Source: Bacillus sp. B1-b2 (GTDB taxonomy: Bacteria; Bacillota; Bacilli; Bacillales; Cytobacillaceae). From it: a stretch of DNA of 64,000 nucleotides. Position numbers and translations under genes: made by a program. This document shows, piece after piece, positions 27,075-35,809 of this stretch (the stretch's first letter is position 1; every line of letters begins with the position of its first letter). The notes beneath the pieces were generated by a model that had not been told where the DNA came from, ran no database searches, and saw nothing but the letters and a program-made list of their open reading frames with translations. The stretch covers positions 150,347-214,346 of the forward strand of contig NZ_WEHU01000007.1 of NCBI RefSeq assembly GCF_009183415.1. Direction: 5' to 3'.

Positions 27075-27983
27075 ATGGAATCAGAAGTTCTATTATTTAA
27101 ATACATAGATGTATTTAAATACTTAGTTGTGATTGTTCTGTCTTTTACTTCAGGATATTTAGTGTATTTGGGAATGAACTCAACATCTGAACGAATGCAA
27201 CACCGTTTACGGTTCAAAAGCAATTTACAAAAAAATAAGAACTCTATTTTAGGACTTGCTAAAAATTCTAAAGCCGAGGAATGGTTTAAACAAGCAAAGT
27301 ATCCATTAGGACTAAATGGTATTAAATACTATTTAATTCTATATTCAGTAACAGCATTTTTAGTTCTTTATTACATAGTTTTTCCGGTTTTATTAGGGAA
27401 TATGGATTATCTTGCACCAAAGGCTGCTGTTATATTACTTCTATTTGTTTTCGCTCTTCCTAGTAATCCTATTTCGTTATTTGTTTATATCATGAAAAGA
27501 ACCATTGACTATCAAACATCGAAATTACATTCAGAGATTTTTATGCTCTATGATTTAATCATTAACGAAATAGAAATGATGACTGTCCATCGTCTTAATA
27601 CTTATAGTATTTTGCAAAATATAAAGCCATTTTTCTATTTGCTACAAAAACCGTTAACGGAATTACTAAGTTCATGGACTAGTGATGGACCAAGTAAAGC
27701 ATTAGAACAATTTTCTAAACACTTAGATTCTAAACCCAGCGAGGCGCTAATCGGAGTTTTACAAAATCTAGACAGTATGAAAAGAGAGACCGCACTTGAA
27801 CAGTTAAATGGAATGCATGGAACATTTGCAAAAAAACAAGTTGAAAATTACAGAAGAAAAAGAAAAATAACAACAGATCTATTAAAAATTCCTATCAAAG
27901 CTACACATTTTATTCATATATTAAACTTTGTACTTGTAGTAGTAATGATGGTAATAGCTATATTAGATAAATCACAAATGTAA
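27075..27983 (+). CDS. TadC-like T2SSF membrane platform protein, 302 aa
   Basis: GGAAAGGAG precedes the ATG. Helices at about 12-30, 80-105, 110-135 and 275-298 surround a helical cytoplasmic domain (about 145-265). Size and order match TadC, the partner of TadB. The three tiny pilin-like genes follow immediately. Confidence 0.75.
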   Translation: MESEVLLFKYIDVFKYLVVIVLSFTSGYLVYLGMNSTSERMQHRLRFKSNLQKNKNSILGLAKNSKAEEWFKQAKYPLGLNGIKYYLILYSVTAFLVLYYIVFPVLLGNMDYLAPKAAVILLLFVFALPSNPISLFVYIMKRTIDYQTSKLHSEIFMLYDLIINEIEMMTVHRLNTYSILQNIKPFFYLLQKPLTELLSSWTSDGPSKALEQFSKHLDSKPSEALIGVLQNLDSMKRETALEQLNGMHGTFAKKQVENYRRKRKITTDLLKIPIKATHFIHILNFVLVVVMMVIAILDKSQM

Positions 27984-28021
27984 AGGTGGAATCTATTATT
28001 CTTTTAAGGAGGTGACCAACA

Positions 28022-28162
28022 ATAAATACGTCGCTAAGTACTTTCATGAAAGTCGCCATTACAGCCATTGTGATAAGTACATTTATTTTTGTAGCTTTGT
28101 ATCAGGAATTATCTGGTTTCTCTGATTCTATGGCTCTATATACTGCAAAAAGCGGTGGATAA
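28022..28162 (+). CDS. 46-aa pilin-like peptide with an ATA start
   Basis: An in-frame stop at 28013 lies within the ribosome site AAGGAGGTGA, and the first possible start at the right spacing is ATA (28022). Translating from it gives MNTSLSTFMKVAITAIVIST, which aligns from the first residue with MNTTLAQFLKIGLTVVTISA at 28350. The ATG at 28046 would remove that shared N-terminus and leave the ribosome site 30 bases away. The product is one hydrophobic helix followed by a short polar tail (LYTAKSGG; the paralogue has TYSAKING). It is a likely minor or major pilin subunit of the Tad-like machine. Confidence 0.65.
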   Translation: MNTSLSTFMKVAITAIVISTFIFVALYQELSGFSDSMALYTAKSGG

Positions 28163-28177
28163 CGAGGGGATATTATT

Positions 28178-28333
28178 ATGAATAAATCACTATTAACATT
28201 TATGATGATGGCAGCAATTGTATCCATTATGACTTATTTAATTTTAGGAACCTCATTTAATGCTTATAAAGCAAAAAACAATCAGTATCAAGATATGCTA
28301 CAAAATGAACATCAAATAAAAATCAAATTGTAA
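28178..28333 (+). CDS. 51-aa pilin-like peptide
   Basis: GAGGGG precedes the ATG. The sequence begins MNKSLLTFMMMAAIVSIMTY, with the same M-N-x-[ST]-L-x-x-F start as its two neighbours, a single hydrophobic helix and a polar tail (AYKAKNNQYQDML). No prepilin-peptidase leader is seen. It is probably a subunit of the same fibre or pseudopilus. Confidence 0.65.
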   Translation: MNKSLLTFMMMAAIVSIMTYLILGTSFNAYKAKNNQYQDMLQNEHQIKIKL

Positions 28334-28349
28334 AAGGGGAATTTTAAAA

Positions 28350-28526
28350 ATGAACACAACTTTAGCTCAATTCTTGAAAATCGGACTTACAGTAGTAACA
28401 ATTAGCGCATTCTTATTCTTCATCGGATACAATCTAGTAGGTTCAAATACTACTACTTATTCCGCAAAAATTAACGGAGCACAAAGCAACCTTCCTACTG
28501 GTGCTGGTGTATCTAGTAATAATTAA
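28350..28526 (+). CDS. 58-aa pilin-like peptide
   Basis: AAAAGGGG precedes the ATG. The peptide has a hydrophobic helix at residues about 10-28, then GSNTTTYSAKINGAQSN and a Gly/Ser-rich end. It shares its N-terminus and the Y-x-AK motif with the peptide at 28022. Flp pilins are normally about 50-70 aa, so the length fits, but the usual leader ending in Gly and the Glu at +5 are absent. Confidence 0.68.
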   Translation: MNTTLAQFLKIGLTVVTISAFLFFIGYNLVGSNTTTYSAKINGAQSNLPTGAGVSSNN

Positions 28527-28590
28527 AAGATCAACATTTACAGTCAAAGGAGTTTACCGCTCCTTTGATTTTTTCAAAGGGGTGTTCTAA

Positions 28591-28962
28591 ATGGCAAGAA
28601 CGTTAGCCGAATGGATGGTATTGTTTATCACAGTAAACCTTATATTCACACCAATATTAGCATCAATTGATAGTATGCATCGTGAAGCAATTGAAGTTAC
28701 TTTAACTGAAGGAGCAAAAAAAGCATCTATTGAAGGCAGATTAACACCAGAAATTATTAAGGAAATGAAAAAAACTCTAGTAGAGGGTTATAACTTTGAC
28801 GAATCTAAAATTATCATCACAGGAACATCTAAATTAACCCCTCGAAACGAATATATAGAAGCTACTATTGAAGTGCCACGAACTTTTATATTTATTCTTA
28901 ATATATTCAACCAAGGTCCTAGAACTATTTCAAAAAGCACCAAAATCTTAAGCGAATATTAG
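28591..28962 (+). CDS. TadE/F-like pseudopilin, 123 aa
   Basis: An N-terminal hydrophobic helix (MARTLAEWMVLFITVNLIFT) is followed by a soluble alpha/beta domain of about 90 residues (REAIEVTLTEGAKKASIEGR, then YIEATIEVPRTFIF). This is the build of TadE/TadF or DUF4320-like pseudopilins of Tad loci. The N-terminal M-A-R-T-L motif resembles the three tiny pilin-like proteins. AAAGGGG ribosome site. Confidence 0.65.
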   Translation: MARTLAEWMVLFITVNLIFTPILASIDSMHREAIEVTLTEGAKKASIEGRLTPEIIKEMKKTLVEGYNFDESKIIITGTSKLTPRNEYIEATIEVPRTFIFILNIFNQGPRTISKSTKILSEY

Positions 28963-28971
28963 GAGTATATA

Positions 28972-29472
28972 ATGAGTACAACATTAAGAACTTTATTATT
29001 TGCACTACTTTTTGCATTAATTATGCAATTACAGCTTAATTTAGATACAGACAAAACCGCTTCTAGACAATTAAAGAACTCTTTAGAATTAGCAGTTCAT
29101 GATGCTGGTCTTGCGATTAATCCAGCTGCATTATCTGAAGGAAAGATAATCTTTGATAAAGAAAAATCATTAGAAAATCTTAAAAATAGTTTAAATAATA
29201 ATTTAAAACTTAAAAGTTCTCAGGGCTATGTTTATACACCTACCGCAAACTCTTTTTTTCAGAAAGAATTGTACTTAGTTCATCTAGAATTTATTGATGA
29301 TAGTATATCCAGGACCTATCCGTTTGTATATTATAACGATAACTACCAGGTATTCGAAAACGTAGAAGGTCCTTGTGTAATTGCCATTGTAACTACTGAA
29401 AGCCCCCGCTGGTTCAAAGGAGATCTTGCAATGATACGACAAGCAGCGGTTTATGAGTATAAAAATAAATAA
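28972..29472 (+). CDS. TadE/F-like pilus-associated protein, 166 aa
   Basis: The start MSTTLRTLLFALLFALIMQL gives an N-terminal membrane helix, followed by a helical region with KTASRQLKNSLELAVHDAGL and a mixed soluble domain. Last gene of the pilus operon, nine bases after the previous gene, followed by a terminator. The role as pseudopilin or tip component is inferred from position and build. Confidence 0.6.
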   Translation: MSTTLRTLLFALLFALIMQLQLNLDTDKTASRQLKNSLELAVHDAGLAINPAALSEGKIIFDKEKSLENLKNSLNNNLKLKSSQGYVYTPTANSFFQKELYLVHLEFIDDSISRTYPFVYYNDNYQVFENVEGPCVIAIVTTESPRWFKGDLAMIRQAAVYEYKNK

Positions 29473-29480
29473 CAGGATAA

Positions 29481-29511
29481 AAGAACCATGCTAATTGTAT
29501 GGTTTTTTCTT
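29481..29511 (+). terminator. Terminator of the pilus operon
   Basis: AAGAACCAT (29481-29489) pairs with ATGGTTTTTTCTT starting at 29499. Confidence 0.7.
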
Positions 29512-29594
29512 TTAATATTCCAAAATTATCCGATATAAACAGTGAACATGGTTAAAACAACCAATTTTTTTTACTTTTATAATGAAATTATCTT

Positions 29595-29813
29595 AAGAAC
29601 CGGGTATAATTAAGGCATATCAATACTATTTTTTATTTTTTGTGCCATCAATGGCTATTCGATTAATGAAAAAAGATGCGGTTCTTTGGGACTATGTTTT
29701 AGAAGTTGATTAGGGTGATTATACTCTGATCCATTAAAACGTCCCATTGGATCGCTTTTTTTCGTTTATAAAGGACAAAAAATAAAGTAAAAAAATTGAG
29801 AGGGGAAATTTAT
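29595..29813 (+). promoter_or_regulatory. Long leader with alternative hairpins before the surface-protein gene
   Basis: A TATAAT box lies near 29606. GATCCA and TGGATC (about 29727-29751) form a terminator stem followed by GCTTTTTTT. TGGGAC near 29685 can pair with GTCCCA near 29742, inside that stem, as an alternative. A 15-codon frame (MKKDAVLWDYVLEVD) covers TGGGAC. The layout fits an attenuator, but I have not folded it. Confidence 0.45.
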
Positions 29814-30860
29814 ATGAAAAGAGTAATAACGTTATTAACATTAATACTAATTTTAGGAGTATTAAAACCAGTGCATTTGCTTGCAGATGAGTTACCTTTA
29901 GCATCCTGTAGCATGACAATTAATTCAGATAAGGCTACACAAGCTAACCCAGCAAATGCAAGTGGATTATGCAGAGATATAGTGTATGGATATTATGCAA
30001 AGGCTGCAGATACTTTTAATATTTTTGGTGGGGTTCATCAATCTGTAACAAAAAGTGGTCAAAAGTTTATAGTACCCGTTTTTTCAGATAAACACACTCA
30101 TGCAGAATTAACGGTTTATATTAACAGGGTTGCTACTAAGCCAACTCCTAAACCTACACCGAAGCCTGAGCCAAAGCCCGAACCTAAACCTACACCAAAG
30201 CCTGAGCCTAAACCAGACCCTAAACCTGCACCAAAGCCTAAACCAGAGTCCAAACCGGTTACACAACCGAATTCTGATAATAAAGCAACAAAACCTTCTA
30301 CTTCTACAGGTAGTAAAAATTCAAGCAATACCAATACTAGTAAAAATAACTCAACTAATACTTCAAAATCGAGTTCTAGTAAAAGCAACTCAACTAATCT
30401 ATCAAAATCAAGTGGAACAAGCAATAATTCAGAAAGTAAAAAAACAAACAGCAGTTCTTCTTCCAATAGTTCATCAAAATCAAGTCAAAGTAGTTCTTCC
30501 GATAGAAGCAATAACGAGGAAAATAAAGTTGTTGCCTCTGTAACAAAGATAAAGGAAGGAAGTAATACATCTACTGATAAAAATGATAATAAAACAAAAG
30601 AAAGCACAATGGAAACTGAGCAGAAAAAAGAAAGTTCTGATAAAAACGACCCTTCTACTGAAAACAAGGAAGATAACATGGATACCAATATTACAAATGA
30701 AAACAATGATAATATTAAAGAAGAAGCAACTCGTTCTTCAATTCTAGATGAAGATGAGTCTAAATCTAGTAAACTCCCAATAATTATTTCGGTAGTAGGA
30801 GTACTAATTATCGGAGCTGCAGTAATCTTCATTATTAGAAAGAAAAAATTAAAAATTTAA
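29814..30860 (+). CDS. Pro- and Ser-rich surface protein with C-terminal membrane anchor, 348 aa
   Basis: The start at 29814 (MKRVITLLTLILILG) has GAGGGG upstream. Signal peptide, then a small extracellular domain (about 30-105) with two Cys (SCSMTINS, SGLCRD) that may form a disulfide. A proline-rich stretch of KPEPKPTPKP-type repeats (about 110-145) suits spanning the wall. A Ser/Asn/Lys-rich low-complexity stalk follows (about 150-300), then a membrane helix (LPIIISVVGVLIIGAAVIFI) and a basic tail. There is no clear LPXTG, so the anchor is a membrane helix. Position after the pilus operon suggests an adhesin or mating-contact protein. Confidence 0.8.
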   Translation: MKRVITLLTLILILGVLKPVHLLADELPLASCSMTINSDKATQANPANASGLCRDIVYGYYAKAADTFNIFGGVHQSVTKSGQKFIVPVFSDKHTHAELTVYINRVATKPTPKPTPKPEPKPEPKPTPKPEPKPDPKPAPKPKPESKPVTQPNSDNKATKPSTSTGSKNSSNTNTSKNNSTNTSKSSSSKSNSTNLSKSSGTSNNSESKKTNSSSSSNSSSKSSQSSSSDRSNNEENKVVASVTKIKEGSNTSTDKNDNKTKESTMETEQKKESSDKNDPSTENKEDNMDTNITNENNDNIKEEATRSSILDEDESKSSKLPIIISVVGVLIIGAAVIFIIRKKKLKI

Positions 30861-30927
30861 AATTGTTATTTATTGATTCCCCATTTAATTTGCTTTAAAA
30901 TATTTAATATAAACTTTTATATTAAAT

Positions 30928-30985
30928 GGGAACGACCCAAGACGAAGTAGTTTAATAAACTGCTTTAGTTTTGGGTCGTTTTTTA
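30928..30985 (+). terminator. Leader hairpin before the PKD-protein gene
   Basis: AACGACCCAA (30931-30940) pairs with TTGGGTCGTT (30971-30980), with T-run. About 50 of 58 bases are the same as in the leader at 15561, including the inner stem. The PKD gene starts at 31040. Confidence 0.8.
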
Positions 30986-31039
30986 TTATTAGGAGGTGAA
31001 ATGTTAATTTTTTTACAAAGAATAGAAAGCGGGATTTAA

Positions 31040-34000
31040 ATGAGAAATGCAAAGATTTTTTTTCTGATTCCTATTTTATTTTTTTTATTTTTACTTTTTA
31101 TTCAAGAGCATCATGCTCACGCAAGTACTGGTGATGAAGATATATATAATGTTTCATCAACGGTTAAGAATAATTGGAATAACCTAATGGGATCAAAAGA
31201 TTTCACTATGACTAGTGGAAGAAAAATAGTTTACGATGTATATTCAGACAAGTTTGTTACAAATGGTTATCAAGTTACAACAAAAAATTTTGGGAAAGGT
31301 AGTCAAAAATATATTAGATTTTCGGGTTGGTCAGTATTATTTGGACATCGTGAACATACCTCTTCTAACCAAGATACGTATATAGTTGCTAGAAAATCAT
31401 CTGGTGATAGTGGTATCGGCACAGTAAAAATTTATAAAACAGTTCAAGGAAGTTTAGATGCAACTGAGGATCTAGAATATAATAATCAAGGGGCTGGCAT
31501 ATGGAACCAATGTCCATCTAGTGCAACAAATAGATGGAACGATGATTGCAATATGAAATATCAAGATGTAAGTTTTAATGCTTATTTACCCTTAGAAGAG
31601 CTTTTCAATAAAAAAGAAAAAGCTAATTGGGATTTATTTATCGTTAAAAAAGTGCAAAATCAAATTGTGTATACGCCACTTATTCTTCCTTTCGAATTTA
31701 GTAATAAAGCATATGAGGGAGGAAAGTTATCGCTTTCAAGTGGTACCAATACTAATACCTTAGAAATGAATGCAGAAGGTGTATTACGAAGGAAAACGCC
31801 CAGAGAAAGTGCACCCTCTGTCATTGATGAATTAGGTAATAACAGATACTTCACTCAAGGGAAAACTTATACAAAAGTCGATTTTGAAGAATCACAAACA
31901 GCTGTTTGGTATGGAGTTAGAAGTCCACATGATAGTAATAAAACCAAATGGGCAAATACCGCATATTTTACTTTTAAAGGAGATCAAGCTAAATTATCAT
32001 TTCAACCAAATAGACCTCCTATTGCAAAATGGGAATGGGATCCTTCCAATAACGTCTATAATGATACAACTGTCAAAATGATAAACAATTCGTCTGATCC
32101 CGATGGCGACCCTTTAACTTACAAATGGTACAGGAAACCATATGGATCAGCTGATAGTAATTATGTTCAAATATCAACTGCTAAAACGCCATCTAGCTTT
32201 AAGATTGCAAAAGGAAAGTATACCTTTAAATTAGTAGTTTCTGATGGAAAAGAAGAGGCAGAAGCTGGACATGCTTTATATGTAAATAACAGGCCTCCTG
32301 TTGCAAAATGGGAATGGGATCCTTCCAATACTATTTATAATGATACACCAATCAAGATGGTTAATAGTTCTTCAGATCCTGACGGAGATTCTTTAACATA
32401 TCGCTGGGTAAGAAAACCATATGGCAGCGCAGATAGTAATTATGTGACTGTGTCTACTGCAAAAACGCCGTCAAGTTTCACTATAGGAAAGGGAGACTAC
32501 ACCTTTAAACTCACTGTTTCTGATGGAGAAGATGAAAGTGTTGTCGGTCATGCCTTATATGTTATTAATAGACCTCCAATAGCTGATTTCACTTGGAATC
32601 CTAGTACCATTTACAATGATACTTCTGTTTCTTTCAGTAATAAATCTTCAGATGTCGACGGTGACTCATTAACGTATAAGTGGGAAACTCAAAAGCCTAA
32701 TGAGACTACCTGGAGTACATTTTCTACTTCTAAAGACCCTCCTTATACTTTGAATAAAAAGGGCGTTTGGAAAGTTCGTTTAACTGTCTCAGATGGAGAG
32801 GCCAGCCATAATGTAACTAAAAATATTACTGTACAGAATAGAGCACCAGCTGCCGATTTTTCTTGGAGTCCTAGTACCATTTACAATGATACTTCTGTTT
32901 CCTTCAGTAATAAATCTTCAGATGCTGACGGTGACTCTCTAACGTATAAGTGGGAAACTCAAAAGCCTGATGACACTAATTGGAGTACGATTTCGACTTC
33001 TAAAAATCCCTCTTATACCCTAAATAAAAAGGGGATTTGGAAAGTTCGTCTAACTGTTTCCGATGGGGAAGCAAGCAATAATGTGACTAAAAATATTATT
33101 GTAAAAAACAGAGCGCCGAATGCTGATTTCACCTGGAGTCCTAGTACCATTTACAATGATACTTCTGTTTCCTTCAGTAATAAATCTTCAGATGCTGACG
33201 GTGACTCTCTAAGGTATAAGTGGGAAACTCAGAAACCTAATGAGACTACTTGGAGTAGCATTTCCACTTCAAAAGAACCTTCTTATACTCTAAATAAAAA
33301 GGGCGTTTGGAAAGTTCGTTTAACTGTCTCAGATGGGGAAGCTAGTCACAACGTAACTAAAAATGTTACTGTGCAGAATAGAACTCCGGTTGCTGACTTT
33401 ATATGGAATCCTAGTACCATCTATAATGATACGTCCGTTTCTTTTACTAATAAATCTACGGATGCTGATAAAGATTCTCTAACGTTTAAATGGGAAGCTC
33501 AGAAGCCAAATGAGTCTACTTGGAGTACCATCTCTTCTTCTAAGGACCCTTCTTACACTTTAAATAAGAAAGGGGTTTGGAAAGTCCGATTAACGGTTTC
33601 AGACGGAGAAGCTAGTCATAATGTGACTAAAAACATTACCGTTCAAAACAGGATACCTGTAGCAGATTTCACTTGGAGTCCTAGTACTATCTATAATGAT
33701 ACGTCCGTTTCTTTTACTAATAAATCTACGGATGCTGATAAAGATTCTCTAACGTTTAAATGGGAAGCTCAGAAGCCAAATGAATCTACCTGGAGTACTA
33801 TTTCTACTTCTAAGGACCCTTCTTACACTTTAAATAAGAAAGGGGTTTGGAAAGTCCGATTAACAGTTTCAGACGGAGAAGCTAGTCATAATGTGATTAA
33901 AAACATTACTGTTCAAAACAGGATACCTGTAGCAGATTTCACTTGGAATCCTAGTACCATCTATAATGATACGTCCGTTTCTTTTACTAATAAGTCTACC

Positions 34001-35149
34001 GATGCTGATAAAGATTCTTTAACGTATAAGTGGGAAGCTCAGAAGCCAAATGAATCTACCTGGAGTACTATTTCTACTTCTAAGGACCCTTCTTACACTT
34101 TAAATAAGAAAGGGGTTTGGAAAGTCCGATTAACGGTTTCAGACGGAGAAGCTAGTCACAACGTGACTAAAAATGTTACTGTTAAAAATCGAGCTCCTGT
34201 TGCGGATTTTACTTGGAACCCAACAACCATTTATAATGATACCACTGTCTCTTTCACTAACAAGTCATTTGATACAGACGGTGATCCATTAACAAATATA
34301 TGGGAATATCAGGAACCAAATAAAACGACTTGGACCAAATTCTCGACTGAAAAAAATCCTAAAAATATTTTCACTAAGGTGGGAGATTATAAAATAAAAT
34401 TAACTGTTACAGATGATGATGGAGCTACAGGTACAAAAGAGAAAACTCTAAAGATTACCAATAGACCACCACAAGTTACTCTTACATATACACCAAAGGA
34501 TGTATATGAAGGTGATACCGTAAATGTTTGTATAAAAGTAATTGATTTAGATAAACAACCAATGACAGTTAAATTATTTTTAGAAAAGGATTATGGGAAT
34601 AAACAAACCGTTTTAACAAAATCAAATATTAACTCTGGTGAAGAGGTTTGTTATGTTTTTGTTCCAGACGTAGGGAATTATGATTTTACTACCGAAGTGG
34701 ATGATGGCCATGATAAAACGACTGTAGATATATCCTTTTATGCTAAACCACTAATCATAAAAGGACATGTAAATCATACAGCCGATTGGAAGAAAAAGCA
34801 TGAGAAACTTGGAAATACACTAGATAAATTTTTTAGTGGTGAAAAGTTTTTACTTGAAGCAGATACTTCACCTTATGAAACTATTTATGTAAAGAGTACT
34901 TTATCCGCGGTTCAAATGGATAACAAAAATACTACCTCTCCTGTTGATTTAAATAAAGTAACTAATATATTGTATAATGGTTCGCTTTATGAAGAAAAAC
35001 ATCAGTACTATCCAACTATGTTGAAAGTAGGAGAAGCTAAATTTGAATTTGAAGTAAAGTATAAGAATGGAGTAATTAAAAAGGATACCGTTAAAATAAA
35101 TATAATTGATAACGCATTTAACTCATCTAGATATCATCGCAAATTTTAA
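31040..35149 (+). CDS. Giant secreted PKD-repeat protein, 1369 aa
   Basis: Signal peptide (MRNAKIFFLIPILFFLFLLF, cleavage near AHA|ST, residue about 30). A unique N-terminal domain (about 30-325) follows. Then come two repeats starting RPPIAKWEWDPSN (about 326-510), seven PKD-type repeats of about 90 residues starting with N-R-x-P-x-ADF-x-W-[NS]-P (about 511-1140) and a diverged C-terminal domain with two Cys (about 1141-1369). PKD domains are beta-sandwiches used in surface adhesion and binding. There is no LPXTG or membrane anchor, so it is released or held by other proteins. Repeats 4 to 6 of the seven are almost identical. Its leader hairpin is shared with the S1-protein gene, linking it to the transfer region. 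Confidence 0.85.
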   Translation: MRNAKIFFLIPILFFLFLLFIQEHHAHASTGDEDIYNVSSTVKNNWNNLMGSKDFTMTSGRKIVYDVYSDKFVTNGYQVTTKNFGKGSQKYIRFSGWSVLFGHREHTSSNQDTYIVARKSSGDSGIGTVKIYKTVQGSLDATEDLEYNNQGAGIWNQCPSSATNRWNDDCNMKYQDVSFNAYLPLEELFNKKEKANWDLFIVKKVQNQIVYTPLILPFEFSNKAYEGGKLSLSSGTNTNTLEMNAEGVLRRKTPRESAPSVIDELGNNRYFTQGKTYTKVDFEESQTAVWYGVRSPHDSNKTKWANTAYFTFKGDQAKLSFQPNRPPIAKWEWDPSNNVYNDTTVKMINNSSDPDGDPLTYKWYRKPYGSADSNYVQISTAKTPSSFKIAKGKYTFKLVVSDGKEEAEAGHALYVNNRPPVAKWEWDPSNTIYNDTPIKMVNSSSDPDGDSLTYRWVRKPYGSADSNYVTVSTAKTPSSFTIGKGDYTFKLTVSDGEDESVVGHALYVINRPPIADFTWNPSTIYNDTSVSFSNKSSDVDGDSLTYKWETQKPNETTWSTFSTSKDPPYTLNKKGVWKVRLTVSDGEASHNVTKNITVQNRAPAADFSWSPSTIYNDTSVSFSNKSSDADGDSLTYKWETQKPDDTNWSTISTSKNPSYTLNKKGIWKVRLTVSDGEASNNVTKNIIVKNRAPNADFTWSPSTIYNDTSVSFSNKSSDADGDSLRYKWETQKPNETTWSSISTSKEPSYTLNKKGVWKVRLTVSDGEASHNVTKNVTVQNRTPVADFIWNPSTIYNDTSVSFTNKSTDADKDSLTFKWEAQKPNESTWSTISSSKDPSYTLNKKGVWKVRLTVSDGEASHNVTKNITVQNRIPVADFTWSPSTIYNDTSVSFTNKSTDADKDSLTFKWEAQKPNESTWSTISTSKDPSYTLNKKGVWKVRLTVSDGEASHNVIKNITVQNRIPVADFTWNPSTIYNDTSVSFTNKSTDADKDSLTYKWEAQKPNESTWSTISTSKDPSYTLNKKGVWKVRLTVSDGEASHNVTKNVTVKNRAPVADFTWNPTTIYNDTTVSFTNKSFDTDGDPLTNIWEYQEPNKTTWTKFSTEKNPKNIFTKVGDYKIKLTVTDDDGATGTKEKTLKITNRPPQVTLTYTPKDVYEGDTVNVCIKVIDLDKQPMTVKLFLEKDYGNKQTVLTKSNINSGEEVCYVFVPDVGNYDFTTEVDDGHDKTTVDISFYAKPLIIKGHVNHTADWKKKHEKLGNTLDKFFSGEKFLLEADTSPYETIYVKSTLSAVQMDNKNTTSPVDLNKVTNILYNGSLYEEKHQYYPTMLKVGEAKFEFEVKYKNGVIKKDTVKINIIDNAFNSSRYHRKF
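32569..34458 (+). repeat. Tandem ~270-bp coding repeats (PKD array)
   Basis: Seven units of about 270 bases, each encoding one PKD-type domain. The units from about 33390 to 34190 differ from one another at only a few positions, for example identical runs TCTATAATGATACGTCCG at the same offset, so they arose by recent duplication or gene conversion. Confidence 0.85.
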
Positions 35150-35184
35150 TTAATGTGGTCAATTATAGTATGGCTTGTCATAAT

Positions 35185-35222
35185 ACCAGTATTAACAAAC
35201 TATTGTTAATACTGGTTTTTTT
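35185..35222 (+). terminator. Terminator after the PKD gene
   Basis: ACCAGTATTAACAA (35185-35198) pairs perfectly with TTGTTAATACTGGT (35203-35216), followed by a T-run. Confidence 0.85.
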
Positions 35223-35512
35223 ATTTATATTGGTGTTCACGAATAATAATGTCCCTTTAAACAACTATATAGTTGTTTAATAAACAATAAAGTTATTTAA
35301 AAACGAATAGTATTCATCGTAATCTTGCCAGTTCTTCTAGAACTAACGGGGCAGGAGAGTTAAAGAAGGATTTACATATTTTTTGGTGAATATTTGAATG
35401 AACTTACTAAATTTAACAGAAGATGATGTAATCCATATGGCTAGTAAATCAGATTTATAATGAAAATTTCGCTTTTTAGAAATTATGTAGATATATGCGA
35501 AGGAGGATATAC

Positions 35513-35809
35513 ATGACTGAAATAAAAACACTTTCAATTCCAGACCCAATAACTGCCCTGCTAAATAACTATGAGATGACTATTGAAAGGTTATATATAT
35601 TTAATAGGTTACTACCAGAAAGGGATACCAAAGAGAATGATTTATATCAACTAGCTGCAGAGTACTATAAAGTTTTAAAGCATGTTTCTAAAGAGCTATA
35701 TAAGGATTTTTCAGTGGAATTATTACCGGTTGGAGAGTTCTTCGAAGAAATGTCCGAGAGATTGGATGACGACGAAATTCAGGAATTAATTAAACCATTC
35801 TTAGAATAA
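35513..35809 (+). CDS. Small acidic hypothetical protein, 98 aa
   Basis: The start at 35513 (MTEIKTLSIPDPITALLNNY) has GAAGGAGG upstream; an in-frame start six codons earlier is inside the ribosome site. The product is helical and acidic (FFEEMSERLDDDEIQELIKP) with no signal peptide or motif I recognise. It stands alone between the PKD gene and the copper genes. Confidence 0.65.
   Translation: MTEIKTLSIPDPITALLNNYEMTIERLYIFNRLLPERDTKENDLYQLAAEYYKVLKHVSKELYKDFSVELLPVGEFFEEMSERLDDDEIQELIKPFLE

Noticed and set aside
30116..30832. Long frames on the minus strand and in the second plus frame across the Pro/Ser-rich gene
   Set aside because: They result from the low-complexity repeats of the real gene and lack start signals.
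32569..34458. Non-coding tandem repeat or CRISPR-like array
   Set aside because: The 270-base units are fully explained as codons of PKD domains.
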